Counted from the first letter of the stretch, positions 1 to 12,038 are shown. The stretch: 64,000 bases of DNA from Delphinus delphis (GCF_949987515.2 NC_082694.2:65904080-65968079), one strand, 5' to 3'. Program-made: numbers and translations. The notes: a model not told the origin generated them from the letters alone.

Positions 1-735
1 GTGTCTGTTGCAGACAGCATAGGGTGGGATTATTTTTCATGGATTCTGCCAATCTCTGCCTTTTGATTGGAGTTTAATGATTACATTTAATGCTTAATAT
101 GTTTGCATTTAACGCAATCACTAATGAGATATTATTTACATTTGCCATTATGTTATTTGTTTTTACATATCTTATGTCTTTTTTGTTACTCCAGTCCTCC
201 ATACTGTGTCATTGTGTTAAATATTTTCTAGTAGTTTACCTTAAGTCCTTCGTCACTTCTTTTACTATATATTTTTTAGTTATTTTCAAAGTAGTTGCCC
301 TGGTGGCTGCCAGGCTGCTGGTTTTCACTGAGATTGTGAACTGTTGGTCTTCAGGGCAACTGCAGAGCTGGTGAGAGATGAAAATAGGACAAGCTAAAAT
401 GCTGTATGTCAACTGTTCTTATCAAAAATTCAGCCATTTTTCTTGTATAAATGCCCCTTGGATTTCTGCAAGGCTTTGTTAATTTTCAGAGTTCTGAAAA
501 AGTTGATTCTGAACATTTTTGCTAGTGTTATTATTACCTTTATGGAGCAGAGAATTTTTGGAAGCTCTTACTCTGCCATTTTCACTGATGTCTTTGTTAT
601 ATCTTTTTTTCACATAAAAGTTAATTTTAATTTGTATTTTCTTGTAAAGGTTTACTTTAATTTGTATACAGTTAAATATATCTCTGCTTTATTTTATTCA
701 TTCTGGGTGTCCACTGTTCATTAGCAGAGTCTGCT
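1..735 (-). mobile_element. Old L1 fragment (ORF2 5' end and upstream)
   Basis: The first 110 bases (cagacagcatag, ctgccttttgattgg) match the antisense of the L1 ORF2 N-terminal region also seen at 15890-15960. The rest is T-rich and consistent with the inter-ORF/ORF1 part of an old L1M element, but the similarity is weaker to the right. Confidence 0.6.
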
Positions 736-960
736 CAACCTTAGACTGTAGTCTCCTAGGTTAGTATATATAGAAATGCATAAGTACCCTATATGTAATA
801 TAAATATATAATATTATGCATGTATATGATACATACAAACAATATACGTCATATTTGTGTGTAAACACACATATATATTCAATTTATTTATAGAATGGTA
901 TACTGACATAATGATATAATGGATTGTTTTAATAGATACTCTCATAATGAACCGCCCTTA
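736..960. other. AT-rich stretch without a gene
   Basis: The stretch consists of alternating AT/TA runs (atatatag, aatataaatatataatatt, catgtatatgatac). No coding potential or named repeat is recognised. It may be the decayed edge of the neighbouring L1 pieces. Confidence 0.4.
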
Positions 961-1545
961 GTATAAAATCTACTTAATCACAATATGTTTTTCTTTAGAT
1001 CGTTGCCAGATTCTATTTGCTAATATTTCAGTTTGAATTTTGTACCTATACTTATAAGTGATATCGGGATATAGTTTTTCTTCTTTGTTGTTTTGGCAAG
1101 TTTCTATCATCTGGAACACTTAAATGGAAATTACCTATTCTTATGTTATATAAAATCTTAGCTTATAGACCTAATGACATTTTCAGTGATAATTCACTAA
1201 TCAGTTTGTCTATTTTTTCTCTAGTAATTGATCAAGTAAACATTTTCATTTCCTCTTAAATCAATTCTAATTGGGAATGTTTTACCTAGAATTAATACAT
1301 TTACTCTAAGTTTTAAATTTTGCTAGTATACAATTCAAGCACGTAACAGTGGCATGTCTCCTTTTTCATTTCCAATCTTGTCTTATGTTTATCCTCTCTT
1401 ATTTCCCCCCTTAATGAGGCTTGCAAGAGATATATCTGTTTTATTGCTTTTCTCAAAAAAAGTAGATTTAGTATTCATTTATCCTTTCTATTTTTAAATT
1501 TTCCATTTCACCAATTTCAAAGAAGGAATTAAAAAAGAAATTACT
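961..1545 (-). mobile_element. Old L1 ORF2 fragment
   Basis: Antisense ORF2 is recognisable by its parallel with 14370-14960: 'gatatcgggatatag' for the 'gtgatattggtctgta' region, then 'tttgtctattttttc' and 'ctcaaaaaaagtagattta'. The stretch is highly diverged and has no open frame. It is out of order relative to the first fragment, so it is probably a separate insertion. Confidence 0.6.
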
Positions 1546-1774
1546 TACTAGCTTCATACCAATGAAAACTATAACACTTTATATAAAAATAATACAAGAC
1601 ATTATAAAAGCAGTATGCAATTATTTAAAGAAGGACACTGAAAAATAAAGGAACCAAGGGCTCACTTTAACTATAACAGTGAAATAAACCAAACAATCAG
1701 GAAAAAAAGAGTCAGTAAAGAAAATATTAAAATCAAAGAGCTCTTTCAACCCCGAGTCTTCCTTGCTTATATGT
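1546..1774. other. A-rich unassigned sequence
   Basis: The sequence is purine-rich (aaaaagaaattacttac, aaaataaaggaacc) with no open frame and no family recognised. It may be the tail of an old plus-strand retroelement. Confidence 0.35.
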
Positions 1775-2940
1775 TTTATCTCCACCTACAAGGTGAAGAC
1801 CAGCTTCTTAGCCTAAAGCGTGGCACCTGAAGCCATTTATGATCTAGTACCTGTTTGCCTTTTAGCCCCATCAGTTGCCACTCCCCAGCACAATTCATGC
1901 TTCAATAATACCTAATTGCTTGAATTCCCAAAATACATTACATTGTCTTCCTTGCCTTCATTTTACTGCATGTACTCTTCCCATTCTCTGGAATGAATTT
2001 CCCATCTTCTTCCACCTGGCAAGCTCCTTTTAATTGTTCAAAATCCAGCTTTATGCTAAAGAGTCATGTACTGCAATATTCACTGCAGCTCTGTTTACAA
2101 TAGCCAGGACATGGAAGTAACCTAAGTGTCCATCGACAGATGAATGGATAGAGAAGATGTGGCACATATATACAGTGGAATATTACTCAGCCATAAAAAG
2201 AAATGAAATTGAGTTATTTGTAGTGAGGTGGATGGACCTAGAGTCTGTCATACAGAGTGAAGTAAGTCAGAAAGAGAAAAATACCATATGCTAACACATA
2301 TATATGGAATCTAAAAAAAAAAAAAAAAAGTGGTTCTGAAGAACCTAGGGGTAGGACAGGAATAAAGACGCAGACGTAGAGAATGGACTTGAGGACACGG
2401 GGAGGGGGAAGGGTAAGCTGGGACGAAGTGAGAGAGTGGCATGGACATATATACACTACCAAATATGAAATCGATAGCTAGTGGGAAGCAGCCGCATAGC
2501 ACAGGGAGATCAGCTCCGTGCTTTGTGACCACCTAGAGGGGTGGGATAGGGAGGGGGGAAGACACAAGAGGGAGGAGATATGGGGATATATGTATACATA
2601 TAGCTGATTCACTTTGTTATAAAGCAGAAACTAACACACCATTGTAAAGCAATTATACTCCAATAAAGATGTTAAAGAAAAAAGCACAATAGATGATTTT
2701 TACCGAAAAAAAAAAAATCCAGCTTTATGGCATCTCTGTAGGAAGTATCCCCAACTTCTCCACCAGGTGGAACAATTTTTTCTTCTTCTGAGCTACACCT
2801 GCACCTCTTACAAGACTATGAGCACCTTGAAGGCAATAATTATACCTTACTGGTTTCTATAATGACTCCCAGTTCAGTACCTGGAATGTATTATCAGCTT
2901 GAAAAATGTTTATTAAATGAGTGGATGAATGCCATGACTG
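1775..2940 (+). mobile_element. L2 3' end, split by an L1 insertion
   Basis: The pieces 1775-2055 and 2715-2940 form one L2 3' end: CTGGAATGAATTTCCC and later GAGCACCTTGAAGGCA ... CAGTACCTGGAATG ... AAATGTTTATTAAATGAGTGGATGAATG. This is the usual L2 tail (AATAAATGTTTGTTGAATGAATG in consensus form). The L1 at 2056-2714 interrupts it and duplicated AAATCCAGCTTTATG from it. Confidence 0.75.
2041..2729 (+). mobile_element. Young 5'-truncated L1 3' end with 15-bp TSD
   Basis: The TSD AAATCCAGCTTTATG lies at 2041-2055 and 2715-2729. The body (about 2060-2683) is the C-terminal end of ORF2 plus 3' UTR, with AATAAA at 2662-2667. It is close in sequence to the copies at 50010-50670 and, antisense, 23400-23980, so it is a recent family. 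After the first A-rich tail, about 22 bp of other sequence and a second poly-A precede the TSD. Confidence 0.85.
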
Positions 2941-3373
2941 TAATATCCAGTCATTCCAAGTCCTTCTTTGCTGGAATACTCTATCAGAGTGTTTCATATG
3001 CTTGCGTTCTCTACGTTCTGGACTTCTGATTCCTCATAATCTTTTACATAATGCATTCTGCTCCCATCATTTCAATAAAATGGCTTAACCCAAAGTCTCC
3101 ATTAGCCTTCTCGCTGCTGAATTATTCAGTGACCCCCTTTTCCCCTGGCTTTGTTTGGCCTTCAGGGAACATTTCTCCTGTAAAGCCCCTTCATCTTTTT
3201 ATTTCCCTCCCTTGATTCTAGGGCAACATTCTCCCTAAGCATGTATTTTAAATTTCTTCACTTACCTCCTTCTGCGTGAGTGTCATCAGTGTGGCTTAGT
3301 CTTCGTCTTCATTCTTTTCTGAGTGGCTTCATGCATTCCCCTGGGGAAAGATGGGAAATGTATTCTTTATTTA
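2941..3373. other. Unassigned, no gene
   Basis: The region is C/T-rich sequence (cccccttttcccctggc, tttccctcccttg) without splice-bounded coding. It may be part of an old repeat, but I recognise no family. It resumes after the CHR insertion at 3625. Confidence 0.35.
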
Positions 3374-3624
3374 TAAATTCACACTTTTATTTTATTTTAT
3401 TTTTATTTATTTATTTTTTTTGCGGTACGCGGGCCTCTCACTGTTGTGGCCTCTCCCGTTGCAGAGCATAGGCTCCAGACGCACAGGTTCAGCGGCCATG
3501 GCTCACGGGCCCAGCCGCTCCGCGGCATGTGGGATCTTCCCGGACCGGGGCACGAACCCATGTTCCCTGCATCGGCAGGCAGACTCTCAACCACTGCGCC
3601 ACCAGGGAAGCCCTAAATTCACAC
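3374..3624 (-). mobile_element. CHR SINE (short form) with TSD
   Basis: The antisense copy runs from T-rich tail to GCGGTACGCGGGCCTCTCAC ... CCACCAGGGAAGCCC at 3613. The TSD TAAATTCACAC is at 3374-3384 and 3614-3624. The tRNA-Glu-derived head keeps a B-box-like GGGGCACGAACCC (antisense of GGTTCGTGCCCC). Confidence 0.92.
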
Positions 3625-3949
3625 ATTTAGATTGAAGATTCTCTAGTCACTAGCTCCAGCCTGGACTTATGAGATACAAGCTGACACTTCCATCAACTTA
3701 CAAACTGTTCCATAGGCACCTTAACTTCAACTGCATGTTTTTCCTGTAACCTCTCCTTTCTTCTGTATTCCTTATCTTCGAGAATTGTGAAGTATTTCCC
3801 AAGTCGCTTAATCTGTAAACTGTATATTTGCCTTTCTTGATCATCGCTCATGTCACCAAATCTTGTTTGTGCCTCTGAAATGCCTTTCAAATCTCTCCCT
3901 TTGTCTTCATTCCCTTGGATATGGCCCTGCATCCATTCTCATCCTCTTT

Positions 3950-4345
3950 TTCCTAGATTATAGTAATAACACTCTAATTGCTTTCTCAGCATCCAGTCTC
4001 TTTCCCGCTAATGTAGTTTTTACTTGGTTTTAATTCTAAACATATATCTGGTAATGTTTCTCCACCACAACAATCTTTGTTGGTTCCCCACTACCTAAAG
4101 GACAAAGTACAAACTCCTTAGCAATGTGCTCTTTGAAGTTTGTATCTTTTCAAGCTCATGTACAGTTTTTTCCCACCACACCCCACACTTCAGGCACACA
4201 GGCTTGTTTATTTCCTAAGACCATCTTATTCATTGATCTGTTTGACTTTTTAATACCTGTCCCTACCCGCTTATCTGTGAGCTCCATGAAATCGGAGACT
4301 GTCTTATTAACTCTTATATTCCAAGTACCCTGAAACCATCCCTGG
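3950..4345 (+). mobile_element. L2 fragment
   Basis: The sequence includes ACTACCTAAAGGACAAAGTAC, then CTGTGAGCTCCATGAAATCGG and ATTCCAAGTACCCTG. These parallel the L2 3' end (…CTTGAGGGCAGGGACTGTGTC…). Flank 3625-3950 is unassigned. Confidence 0.55.
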
Positions 4346-4735
4346 CATTCCACAGGCGAATGGTTGTATTTCCATGCTTCTGCACTGTTGCTGCTCCCTT
4401 CACCTGGGGTGCTCTTCCCTTCTGTTCTCCATGGTGAATGTCTATTCATCCATCCTTCAAGGTCTAGTTCAAATATCAATTTCTCCATCAAGTCTGACCT
4501 AACACAACCTTCCCCAACTCAAAACGAGTGACTTTTCTTCTCTGTGCTCCTGTAACATTTTCTACAAAGTGCCGTTTTAGCATCTACCTCCTTGTACTAC
4601 AATTATTTGAATATGTGTCTCCAACTTCAGTAAATTTGGACTCTTTGGATGGAGAGGAATGTGTCTCACTCATGTACAGCTTCAAACACTGAACTTCACA
4701 CTGAATAGGTAAGTGCTCGGTAAGTGAGCAGGAAG
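4346..4735 (+). mobile_element. Second L2 fragment, same orientation
   Basis: CACCTGGGGTGCTCTTCCC, then GGTCTAGTTCAAATATCA and a tail AGGTAAGTGCTCGGTAAGTG match the L2 3' end. It follows the previous fragment directly. Confidence 0.6.
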
Positions 4736-4799
4736 AAGGTGTCTGCCTTTTGATGATGTAGAGTCTTTTTTTTTTTCACTTCTAAGCCTTTTTATTTTA

Positions 4800-5712
4800 A
4801 AAATGTATCTTCTTTTTTTTTAACATTTTTCCAGTTTTATCGAGATATAATTGACATATGTCACTGTATAAGTTTAAGGTGTACAGTGTCACGGTTTGAC
4901 TTATATTGTGATATGATTATCACAATAAGTTTAGTTAGCATCCATCACCTCATATAGATATAACTGAAAAAAGTCTTTGTGAGAACTCTTAGGGTTTAGT
5001 CTCTTGACAGCTTTCCTATGTATTACACAACCGTTAATTATAGTCATCATGCTGTATATCACATCCTTAGTACTTATTTACCTTATAACTGGAAGTTTGT
5101 ACCTTTAACCACCTTCCTCCCATTCTCTCTCCCCCTAACCCCTGCCTCTGGTAACCAGAAATCTGATCTCTTTTTCTATGAATTTGGCTTTTGAGTTTTT
5201 TTTGGGGGGGAGGGTCCTCATATAAGTGAGATCATACAGGATTTATCTTTCTCTGTCTGATTTATTTCACTTAGCATAATGCCTTCAAGTTCCATCCATA
5301 TCGTCATAAATGGCAGGGTTTCCTCATTTTTTTATGACTGAATAGTATTTCATTGTATATACACACCACATCTTTATCCATTCATCTGTCAGTGGACACT
5401 TAGGTTGTTTGCATGTCTTGGTGACTGTAAATGATGCTGCTATGAATGTGGGTGTACAGGTAGTTTTTTGAGTTAGTGTTTTTTGTTTCCTTTGGACAAA
5501 TAGAAGTGGAATTGTTGGATCATATGGTAGTTCTATTTTTAATTTTTTGAGATTCTCCATGCTGTTTTCCACAGTGGCTGTACCAGTTTACAATCCCACC
5601 CACAGTGCACAAGGGTTTCCTTTTCTCCACATCCTCGCCAGCATTTATTTTCTCTTGTCTTTTTGATGTTGGCCATTCTATCAAGCGTGGGGTAATAGAT
5701 GATGTAAAATCT
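4800..5712 (-). mobile_element. Old L1 3' end (3' UTR and ORF2 C-terminus)
   Basis: The antisense 3' end starts at TTTTTCCAGTTTTATCGAG and runs through CCATTCATCTGTCAGTGG to CACATCCTCGCCAGC. The decayed ORF2 C-terminal reading includes [13 protein letters not shown] and DEWIKMWCVYTMKYYS, both standard L1 ORF2 motifs. Confidence 0.85.
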
Positions 5713-5804
5713 TATCTCCCGTTTGGACAAGGGTCCTCTTCGGTGGAGCACTTCTTCTGCCTGCCTCTCTAGTTCACCTGTCATTCTCTTTCATTGAAGT
5801 ATAG

Positions 5805-5910
5805 AACCACAGAATGTCAGAACTGGAAGGGGAAACTGAGGCCCCACAGTTGGAGTGACTTGTCCAAGGCTAAATGGCAAGGATAAGAGCCAAGGCCAGG
5901 GCACTTTAGG
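5805..5910 (-). mobile_element. MIR fragment
   Basis: GGGGAAACTGAGGCCCCAC and GACTTGTCCAAGGC are the antisense of the MIR core (CCTTGGGCAAGT ... CCTCAGTTTCC). Confidence 0.65.
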
Positions 5911-6048
5911 ACAGTATCTTCCCACTTGACGCTCTCTCTCTGCTCCCTCTTTGCATCACCTTCAACCAGCTGTCACCCTAATGGGAGACATTGGAAGGAA
6001 AAGTGTCAGAGAGTGAAAGGAAATCCATGGGCCATGGGGTCCATCAAG

Positions 6049-6069
6049 TGTGTGTGTGTGTGTGTGTGT
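6049..6069. repeat. (GT)n microsatellite
   Basis: About 10 GT units are followed by an interrupted TTTGTGTGTTTG. It does not lie in an L1, unlike the other two GT arrays. Confidence 0.95.
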
Positions 6070-6070
6070 T

Positions 6071-6540
6071 TTGTGTGTTTGCCTCCTTTCTACACTATAT
6101 ACAGCCCTCTGTGTGGCTGCACTGGGCTCCTGGAAATGAGCAGAGAAGTCTCTGATCTTGTCAGGATCTGTGAGGAGAGAAGTCATCACTCCTGGCTCTT
6201 CCCAAGTCACTCACCTTCTAGAAGATGCCCAAAGCCCACCCAACCTGGGCTATGGCATACTTTACCACACCAGGGTCAGAGGTGAGCCCTGAACGGAGAA
6301 CCGAACAGCCTTGAAATGTCACTGTTACCCAGAACCCAGATCCCTAAACATCATTCAAATTGATGAACATATGTCCCATCTCACTCCGTCACCTTGGCAA
6401 ACAGCAACCCAAAGACAGCCTCTGACCTCTGTCCTGCTCTGGCCACCGTGGCCCAGACACAGAACAAAGAATAGCTCAAAGGGATGTCAAGTTCTAGCAT
6501 CCTCCAGTATCAAATTTAAAAAACCGCATTACCATCAATA
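6071..6540. other. Unassigned, no gene
   Basis: The stretch is of mixed composition with no recognised repeat. Overlapping reading frames of 76-119 codons exist but lack exon borders or any recognisable domain. Confidence 0.4.
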
Positions 6541-6825
6541 GACGTGGTTTTATTGCAATTGCTTGGAATTTGAATAGCATGCTGTAACCAGCCCCATAAA
6601 TTGGACTTCTTCAGATTTATTCAGCTATTTACTGAATGGTGGGTAATAAACATTCAGGATTAACAGCTCTGCAACTGCTCCAAGACAGTTACATAGAGAG
6701 TTGCTAAAATCCCGTGAAATAATTATGAATGAGTTAGCATGCTGACAAACCATAATTGGCAAAAGTTTCAGTGCAGACTTGGGGGCCTTAGTTAACAGTT
6801 TGTTCTTGTTTGCGGCTTTGAAGTT
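6541..6825. other. Candidate conserved noncoding element
   Basis: This is non-repetitive, AT-rich sequence with compact factor-site-like words: CCATAATTGGCA, AATAATTATGAATG, GTTAACAG and two nearby AGCATGCTG motifs. No coding frame or repeat family is seen. The look is that of a developmental enhancer, but conservation cannot be tested here. Confidence 0.3.
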
Positions 6826-6935
6826 CCTCTTCCTGTCTCCCGACATCCCCTTTCTTTCCTCTCTTTTTCTACTTTCTTCCCGTTCTCTCTGTCTTCTTCT
6901 CCTCTCCCACCGTTCTTCTTCCTTTCTTTCACTTA
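6826..6935. repeat. Polypyrimidine/polypurine tract
   Basis: About 110 bases are nearly all C/T on the + strand (ttcctctctttttctac, ttcttctcctctcccac). The frame on the other strand is a low-complexity Arg/Glu/Lys run and not a gene. Confidence 0.8.
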
Positions 6936-6954
6936 TAATATATGGGAGAAGTAG

Positions 6955-7085
6955 CATGGTGTGAAGAAAAGAGCAGAGATGTGGAATCTGAGCTCAAGAC
7001 AGGGATCTGCCGCCTGCTACCTCTGGGACCCTGGGCAAGTCTCTCTTAGGCTTTATCTCCTCATCCATCCGTAGGGAGGCACACG
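6955..7085 (+). mobile_element. MIR fragment
   Basis: GATGTGGAATCTGAGCTCAAG followed by CTGGGCAAGTCTCTCTTAGG and CTCATCCATCCGTAG follow the MIR order: trait, splice-like core, then CTCATCTGTAAA region. Bases 7086-7340 after it are unassigned. Confidence 0.6.
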
Positions 7086-7344
7086 CAGAGCATCCAGGAT
7101 ATAACAGGCTTTTGATGACTTTTGGCTTCCTTCTCCTCCCCTGCCCCTCCTGCTTAGTTCATCCTGAGACTGACTGGTTCTCCTGCAGTCCCATTCTCTC
7201 CGTGTCTCTTTCCCATAGCTCCTCTTATGTCACAGCTCAGCTGGGCTGTCAAGGCGCTGGTCCACCATTTGGCCCACTGCCTTTCAGCTTTGTCACCAAC
7301 TTTATCACTTTATCTAGGACCTAGCATTATCTGGATTTTAATTC

Positions 7345-7978
7345 AAATCAGATGAAAATAAACTTTTTAAAGTCATGGTAAAATATACATCACATGAAAT
7401 TTACCACTTTAACTTTTTTTAAGTGTACAATTCAGTGATGTTAAGTACATTCACATGGCTGTGGGACCATCACCACCATCCAACTCCAGAACTCTTTGAA
7501 TCTTGCAAAACTGAAACTCTGTGCCCATTAAACAGTGACTCCCCATTGCCCTCTCCCCTCTTCCCCGTTAATCACCATTCTAATTTCTGTCTCTGTGAAT
7601 TTGACTAATCCAGTTTCCTCATATCAGTGGAAACATACAGTATTTGTCCTTCTGTGACTGGTTTATTTCACCTAGCATAATGTCTTCAAGGTTCATTCAT
7701 GTTGTAACATGTGGCAGATTTCCTTCCTTTTAAGGCCGAATAGTATTCAGTGTATGTTTACACTACATTCTGTTTATCCATTCATCCATCAATAGATACT
7801 TGGGTTGCTTCCACTTTTGACTATTGTCAAATAGTGCTATGAATATGGGGGTGATAACATCTGTTTGAGTCCTTGCTTTCAATTCTTTTGGGCATGCACC
7901 TAGAATTAAATTACTGAATCATATGGTAATTTTATATTTAAGTTTTTGAGGAAGTACCATGCTGTTTTTCATAGTGGC
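7345..7978 (-). mobile_element. Old L1 3' end
   Basis: Antisense L1M-type 3' end: ACATCACATGAAATTTACCA, GGGACCATCACCACCATCC, GACTGGTTTATTTCACCTAG, CCATTCATCCATCAATAG, CATATGGTAATTTTATATTT. It ends at the ORF2 C-terminal region. Confidence 0.8.
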
Positions 7979-8408
7979 AAAAATAGTTTTAATATATTTT
8001 CCTTCATTTTAAGGATAATATACATGCTTTATGAACAATTTGGAAAATATGGAAATGACTGTAAAAGAAAAGAAAATTTACTCATAATACCATCATTCCG
8101 AGATAAACTTTGCTAACATTTTGAAATGTTTCTGTCCAATCTTTGTTCTCTGTAACTTTACCCTTATGGGCTTCAGATGATTTTATTTGTGTTTTTCAAG
8201 CAGAATTATTTAGATAGTACTATCTATACAATTATGATTTTTTTCTTTTATTCCATATTATATTGTGAGCATTTCCAAGTGTTGATAAATGTGTGTGTAT
8301 GTGCGTGAATGGCTATACAGTATCCCACTGCATAAATGTTTCATTATTTATAGGACATAGCTAAATGAGATCAATAAAAGTATCTATTAAAATTATTCTT
8401 GTATAAAA
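7979..8408. other. Probable very old interspersed repeat, family unknown
   Basis: The pattern (TTTGGAAAATATGGAAATG, AATACCATCATTCCGAGAT, ATATTGTGAGCATTTCCAAG, GGCTATACAGTATCCCACTG) recurs in many mammalian genomes as an old retroelement tail. I cannot name the family. Confidence 0.4.
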
Positions 8409-8930
8409 TTCTTTTCCTTTTTATTCCAGCTTTATTGAGATATAATTGATACATAAAATTGTGTAAATTTAAGATGTACATGTTGATATGATACACTTAC
8501 ATATTGTGAAATGGTTACCACTGTAGTGTTAACTAATACTTCCATCAACTCACATAATTATCATTTATTTTTGTGATGAGAATATTTAAGATCTACTCTC
8601 TTAGCATCTTTCAAGTATATAATATAATGTTGTTAGTTATAATCACTGTAGTGTATATTAGATCCCCCAAACTTATTCAACTTGTAACTGAAAGTTTGTA
8701 TACTTTGCCCAACATTTCCCTGTTTCTTCCAGCCCCCAGCCCCTGGTAATCGCCATTATACCCTCTGCTACTGTGAACTTGTCTATTTTAGATTCCAAAC
8801 ATAAGTGATATCATACAGTATTTGTCTCTCTCTAACTTATTTTACTTTGCATAATGCCCTCAAGGTCCATCCATGTTGTCACAATGGCAGAATTTCCTTC
8901 TTTATCATTGCTGAATAATATTCCACTGTG

Positions 8931-8932
<2 letters not shown>

Positions 8933-8974
<42 letters not shown>
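8933..8974. repeat. (GT)n microsatellite inside L1
   Basis: About 21 perfect GT units follow ATTCCACTGTGGA, the L1 ORF2 3' region that normally reads ATTCCATTGTATATATG. Confidence 0.97.
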
Positions 8975-8977
<3 letters not shown>

Positions 8978-9307
8978 GCAACTTGCATTGCTTACACTCT
9001 TTGACTACTGAATATATATATCTCACATCTTCTTTATCCATTCATCCCTTAATGGACATTTAAGTTGTTTCCACATCTTGGCTATTGTGAATAAACCTGC
9101 AATGAGCATAGAAATGCAGATATCTCTTCAAGATCCCGATTTCATTTCTTTGGATACATACCCAGAGGTAGGATTCCTGGATCATACGGTAGTTCTGTTT
9201 TCAATTTTGGGGAGAACCTCCATACTGTCTTCCATAGTGGCTGTACCAATTTACATTCCCACCAACGTGCACAAGTGTTTCTTTCTCTACACAAACTCAC
9301 CAACACT

Positions 9308-9535
9308 TGCCTCTAGTCTTTTTCTTTTTTGCAGTATGCGGGCCTCTCACTGTTGTGGCCTCTCCTGTTGCGGAGCACAGGCTCCGGACGCGCAGGCTCA
9401 GCGGCCATGGCTCACAGGCCCAGCCGCTCCGCGACATGTGGGATCTTCCCGGACCGGGGCACAAACCCGTGTCCCCTGCATCGGCAGGCGGACTCTAAAC
9501 CACTGCACCACCAGGGAAGCCCTGCCTCTAGTCTT
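9308..9535 (-). mobile_element. CHR SINE (short form) with TSD, nested in L1
   Basis: The TSD TGCCTCTAGTCTT is at 9308-9320 and 9523-9535. The body 9330-9522 runs GCAGTATGCGGGCCTCTCAC to CCACCAGGGAAGCCC. It interrupts the ancient L1 between CAACACTTGCCTC and TTCTTGATGATAGCC. Confidence 0.93.
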
Positions 9536-9683
9536 CTTGATGATAGCCATTCTAACAGATGTGAAGTGATATCTCATTGTGGTTTTGAATTCCATTTCCC
9601 CAATGACTAGTGATGTCAATAATCTTTTCATATATCTGTGGGCCATTTGGATGTCTTCTTTGGAAAAATGTCTATTCAGTTCC

Positions 9684-10057
9684 TCTGCTCATTTTGTTTA
9701 TTTTTATTCTTTATTTTTATTTTTGGCTGTGTTGGGCCTTTGTTGCTGTGCACGGGCTTTCTCTAGTTGCAGCGAGTGGGGGCAACTCTTCGTTGTGGTG
9801 CATGGGCTTCTCATTGCAGTGGCTTCTCTTGTTGCGGAGCATGGGCTCTAGGCACATGGACTTCAGTAGTTGTGGCACGTGGACTCAGTAGTTGTGGCTC
9901 ACGGGCTCTAGAGTGCAAGCTCAGTAGCTGTGGTGCACGGGCTTAGTTGCTCTGCAGCACGTGGGCTCTTCCCAGCCCAGGGCTCGAACCGGTGCCCCTG
10001 CATTGGCAGGCAGATTCTTAACCACTGCACCACCAGGAAAACCTGTCTGCTCATTTT
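9684..10057 (-). mobile_element. Long-form CHR-type SINE with TSD, nested in L1
   Basis: The TSD TCTGCTCATTTT is at 9684-9695 and 10046-10057. The body is about 340 bp and reads GGCTGTGTTGGGCCTTTG ... GGGCTCGAACC (B box antisense) ... CACCACCAGGAAAACC. It contains three direct copies of a CAGTAGTTGTGG-type motif. Confidence 0.88.
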
Positions 10058-12038
10058 TTAACTGGATTGTTTGGGGGGGTTGCTATTGGTTTGTATGAAT
10101 CCTTTATATAGTAACCGCTTATCAGATACATGGTTTGCAAATATTTTTCCTATTTCATAGGTTGCCCTTTCATTTCATTGACTGTTTATTTTGCTGTATA
10201 GAAGCTTTTTGTTGCTTGTGCTTTTGGTACTGTATACAAAAAATTGTTGGCAACTCCAATGTCAAAGGAACTTTCCCCATGTTTTCTTTTAGGAGTTTTA
10301 TGGTATTAGTTCTTACATTTAAGTCTTTAATCCATTTCGAGTTCATTTTTGTAAATGGTGTAAGACAGGGATCCAATTTCATTCTCCTGCATGTAGTTAT
10401 CCAGTTTTCCCAGCACCGTTTATTGAAGAGACTATCTTTTCCCCATTAAGTATTCTTGGCTCCCTTATCTAGTATTAGTTGACCATATTTGTATGGGTTT
10501 ATTTCTGGGCTCTCTATTTTGTTCCATTGGTCAATGTGTCTATTATGTCAGTTCCATACTGTTTTGAATACTATATCTTTGTAGTATAATTTGAAATCAA
10601 TAAGTGTGATACCTTCAGATTTGTTCTTCTTTTTCAGGATTCCTTTCACTATGAGGGGTCTTTGTGGTTCCACACAAATTTGGGGGCTATTTTATATTGA
10701 TATGAAAAATGCCATTGGAATTTTCATAGAGATTGCACTGAATATATAGGTGGCTTTGGTTTTTGGTTTTGATGAATCATCATTTTGATGATTTTGTATT
10801 TAAGTAGTTAATTTGAGTAATTATACTTTAAGTGACCATATGAACATTTAACTGTGAGTTACGTGATTTCCCCTTTGTATATTTTTTATTCCTTTATCAA
10901 AAATTAATTTACCATATAACATGGGTTTATTTCTGGGCCCTCTTTACTGTTTCACTGATCTGTATGTCTATATTTTTGCCATTACCATATTGTTTTGATT
11001 ACTATACATTTGTCCTGTAGTTTGAAATCAGGACTATGATTCCTCCAATTTTATTCTTTCTCAAGATTGTCTTTTGTGGTTCCACACAAATTTTAGGATC
11101 TTTTTTCTATTTCAATGAAAAATATAATTAGAATTTTGATAGCGATTGCACTGAATCTGTAAATAACTTTGGGTAATATGGGCATTTTAGCATGGAACAC
11201 CTTTCCATTTACTTGTGTCTTTCTCAATGTATTTTACCAATGTCTTTTAGTTTTCATATGGCCTTTCACCTTCTTAAATTTATTCCTAAGTATTTATTCC
11301 TTTTCGTACTTTTACAATCCCATGTAAATGGGATTGCTTTCTTAATTTCTTTTTCTAATACTTCATTGTTAGTGTATAGAAATGCAACTGATTTTTGTAT
11401 ATTGATTTTGTATCCTGCAGCTTTACTGAAATCATTTATTAGTGCTAACAGTTTCTTGGTGGGGCCTTTAAGATTTTCTACATATAATATCATGTCATCT
11501 GCAAAAAGAGTCAGTTTTACTCCTTCCTTTCCAATTTGGATGCCATTTATTTACTTTTCTTGCCTAATTGCTTGGGCTAGGACTTCCAGTACTATGTTGA
11601 TTAAAAGTAGCAAGAGTGGGCATCCCTGTCTTTTTCCTGATCTTTGAGGAAAAGATTTAAGCTTTTCACCATTAAGTTTGATGTAAGTTGTCAGCTTGTC
11701 ATATATGGCATTTATTATACTGAAGGACATTTCCCCCGTTCCCAGGTTTTTGAGAGATATTTTTCTTTTTTAATTTTATTTAATTTATTTTTTTATACAG
11801 CAGGTTCTTATTAGTCATCAATTTTATATACATCAGTGTATACATGTCAATCCCAATCTCCCAATTCATCCACCCCCACCACCCCACGGTTTTCCCCCCT
11901 TGGTGTCTGTATGTTTGTTCTCTACATCTGTGTCTCAATTTCTGCCCTGCAAACCAGTTCATCTGTACCATTTTTCTAGGTTCCACATATATGCGTTAAT
12001 ATACGATATTTGTTTTTCTCTTTCTGACTTACTTCACT

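Noticed and set aside
6625..6957. Arg/Glu-rich 110-codon frame on the minus strand
   Set aside because: It reads through the polypurine tract and lacks any other coding sign.
8933..9041. His/Thr- or Val/Cys-repeat peptides
   Set aside because: They are translations of the GT/CA microsatellite.
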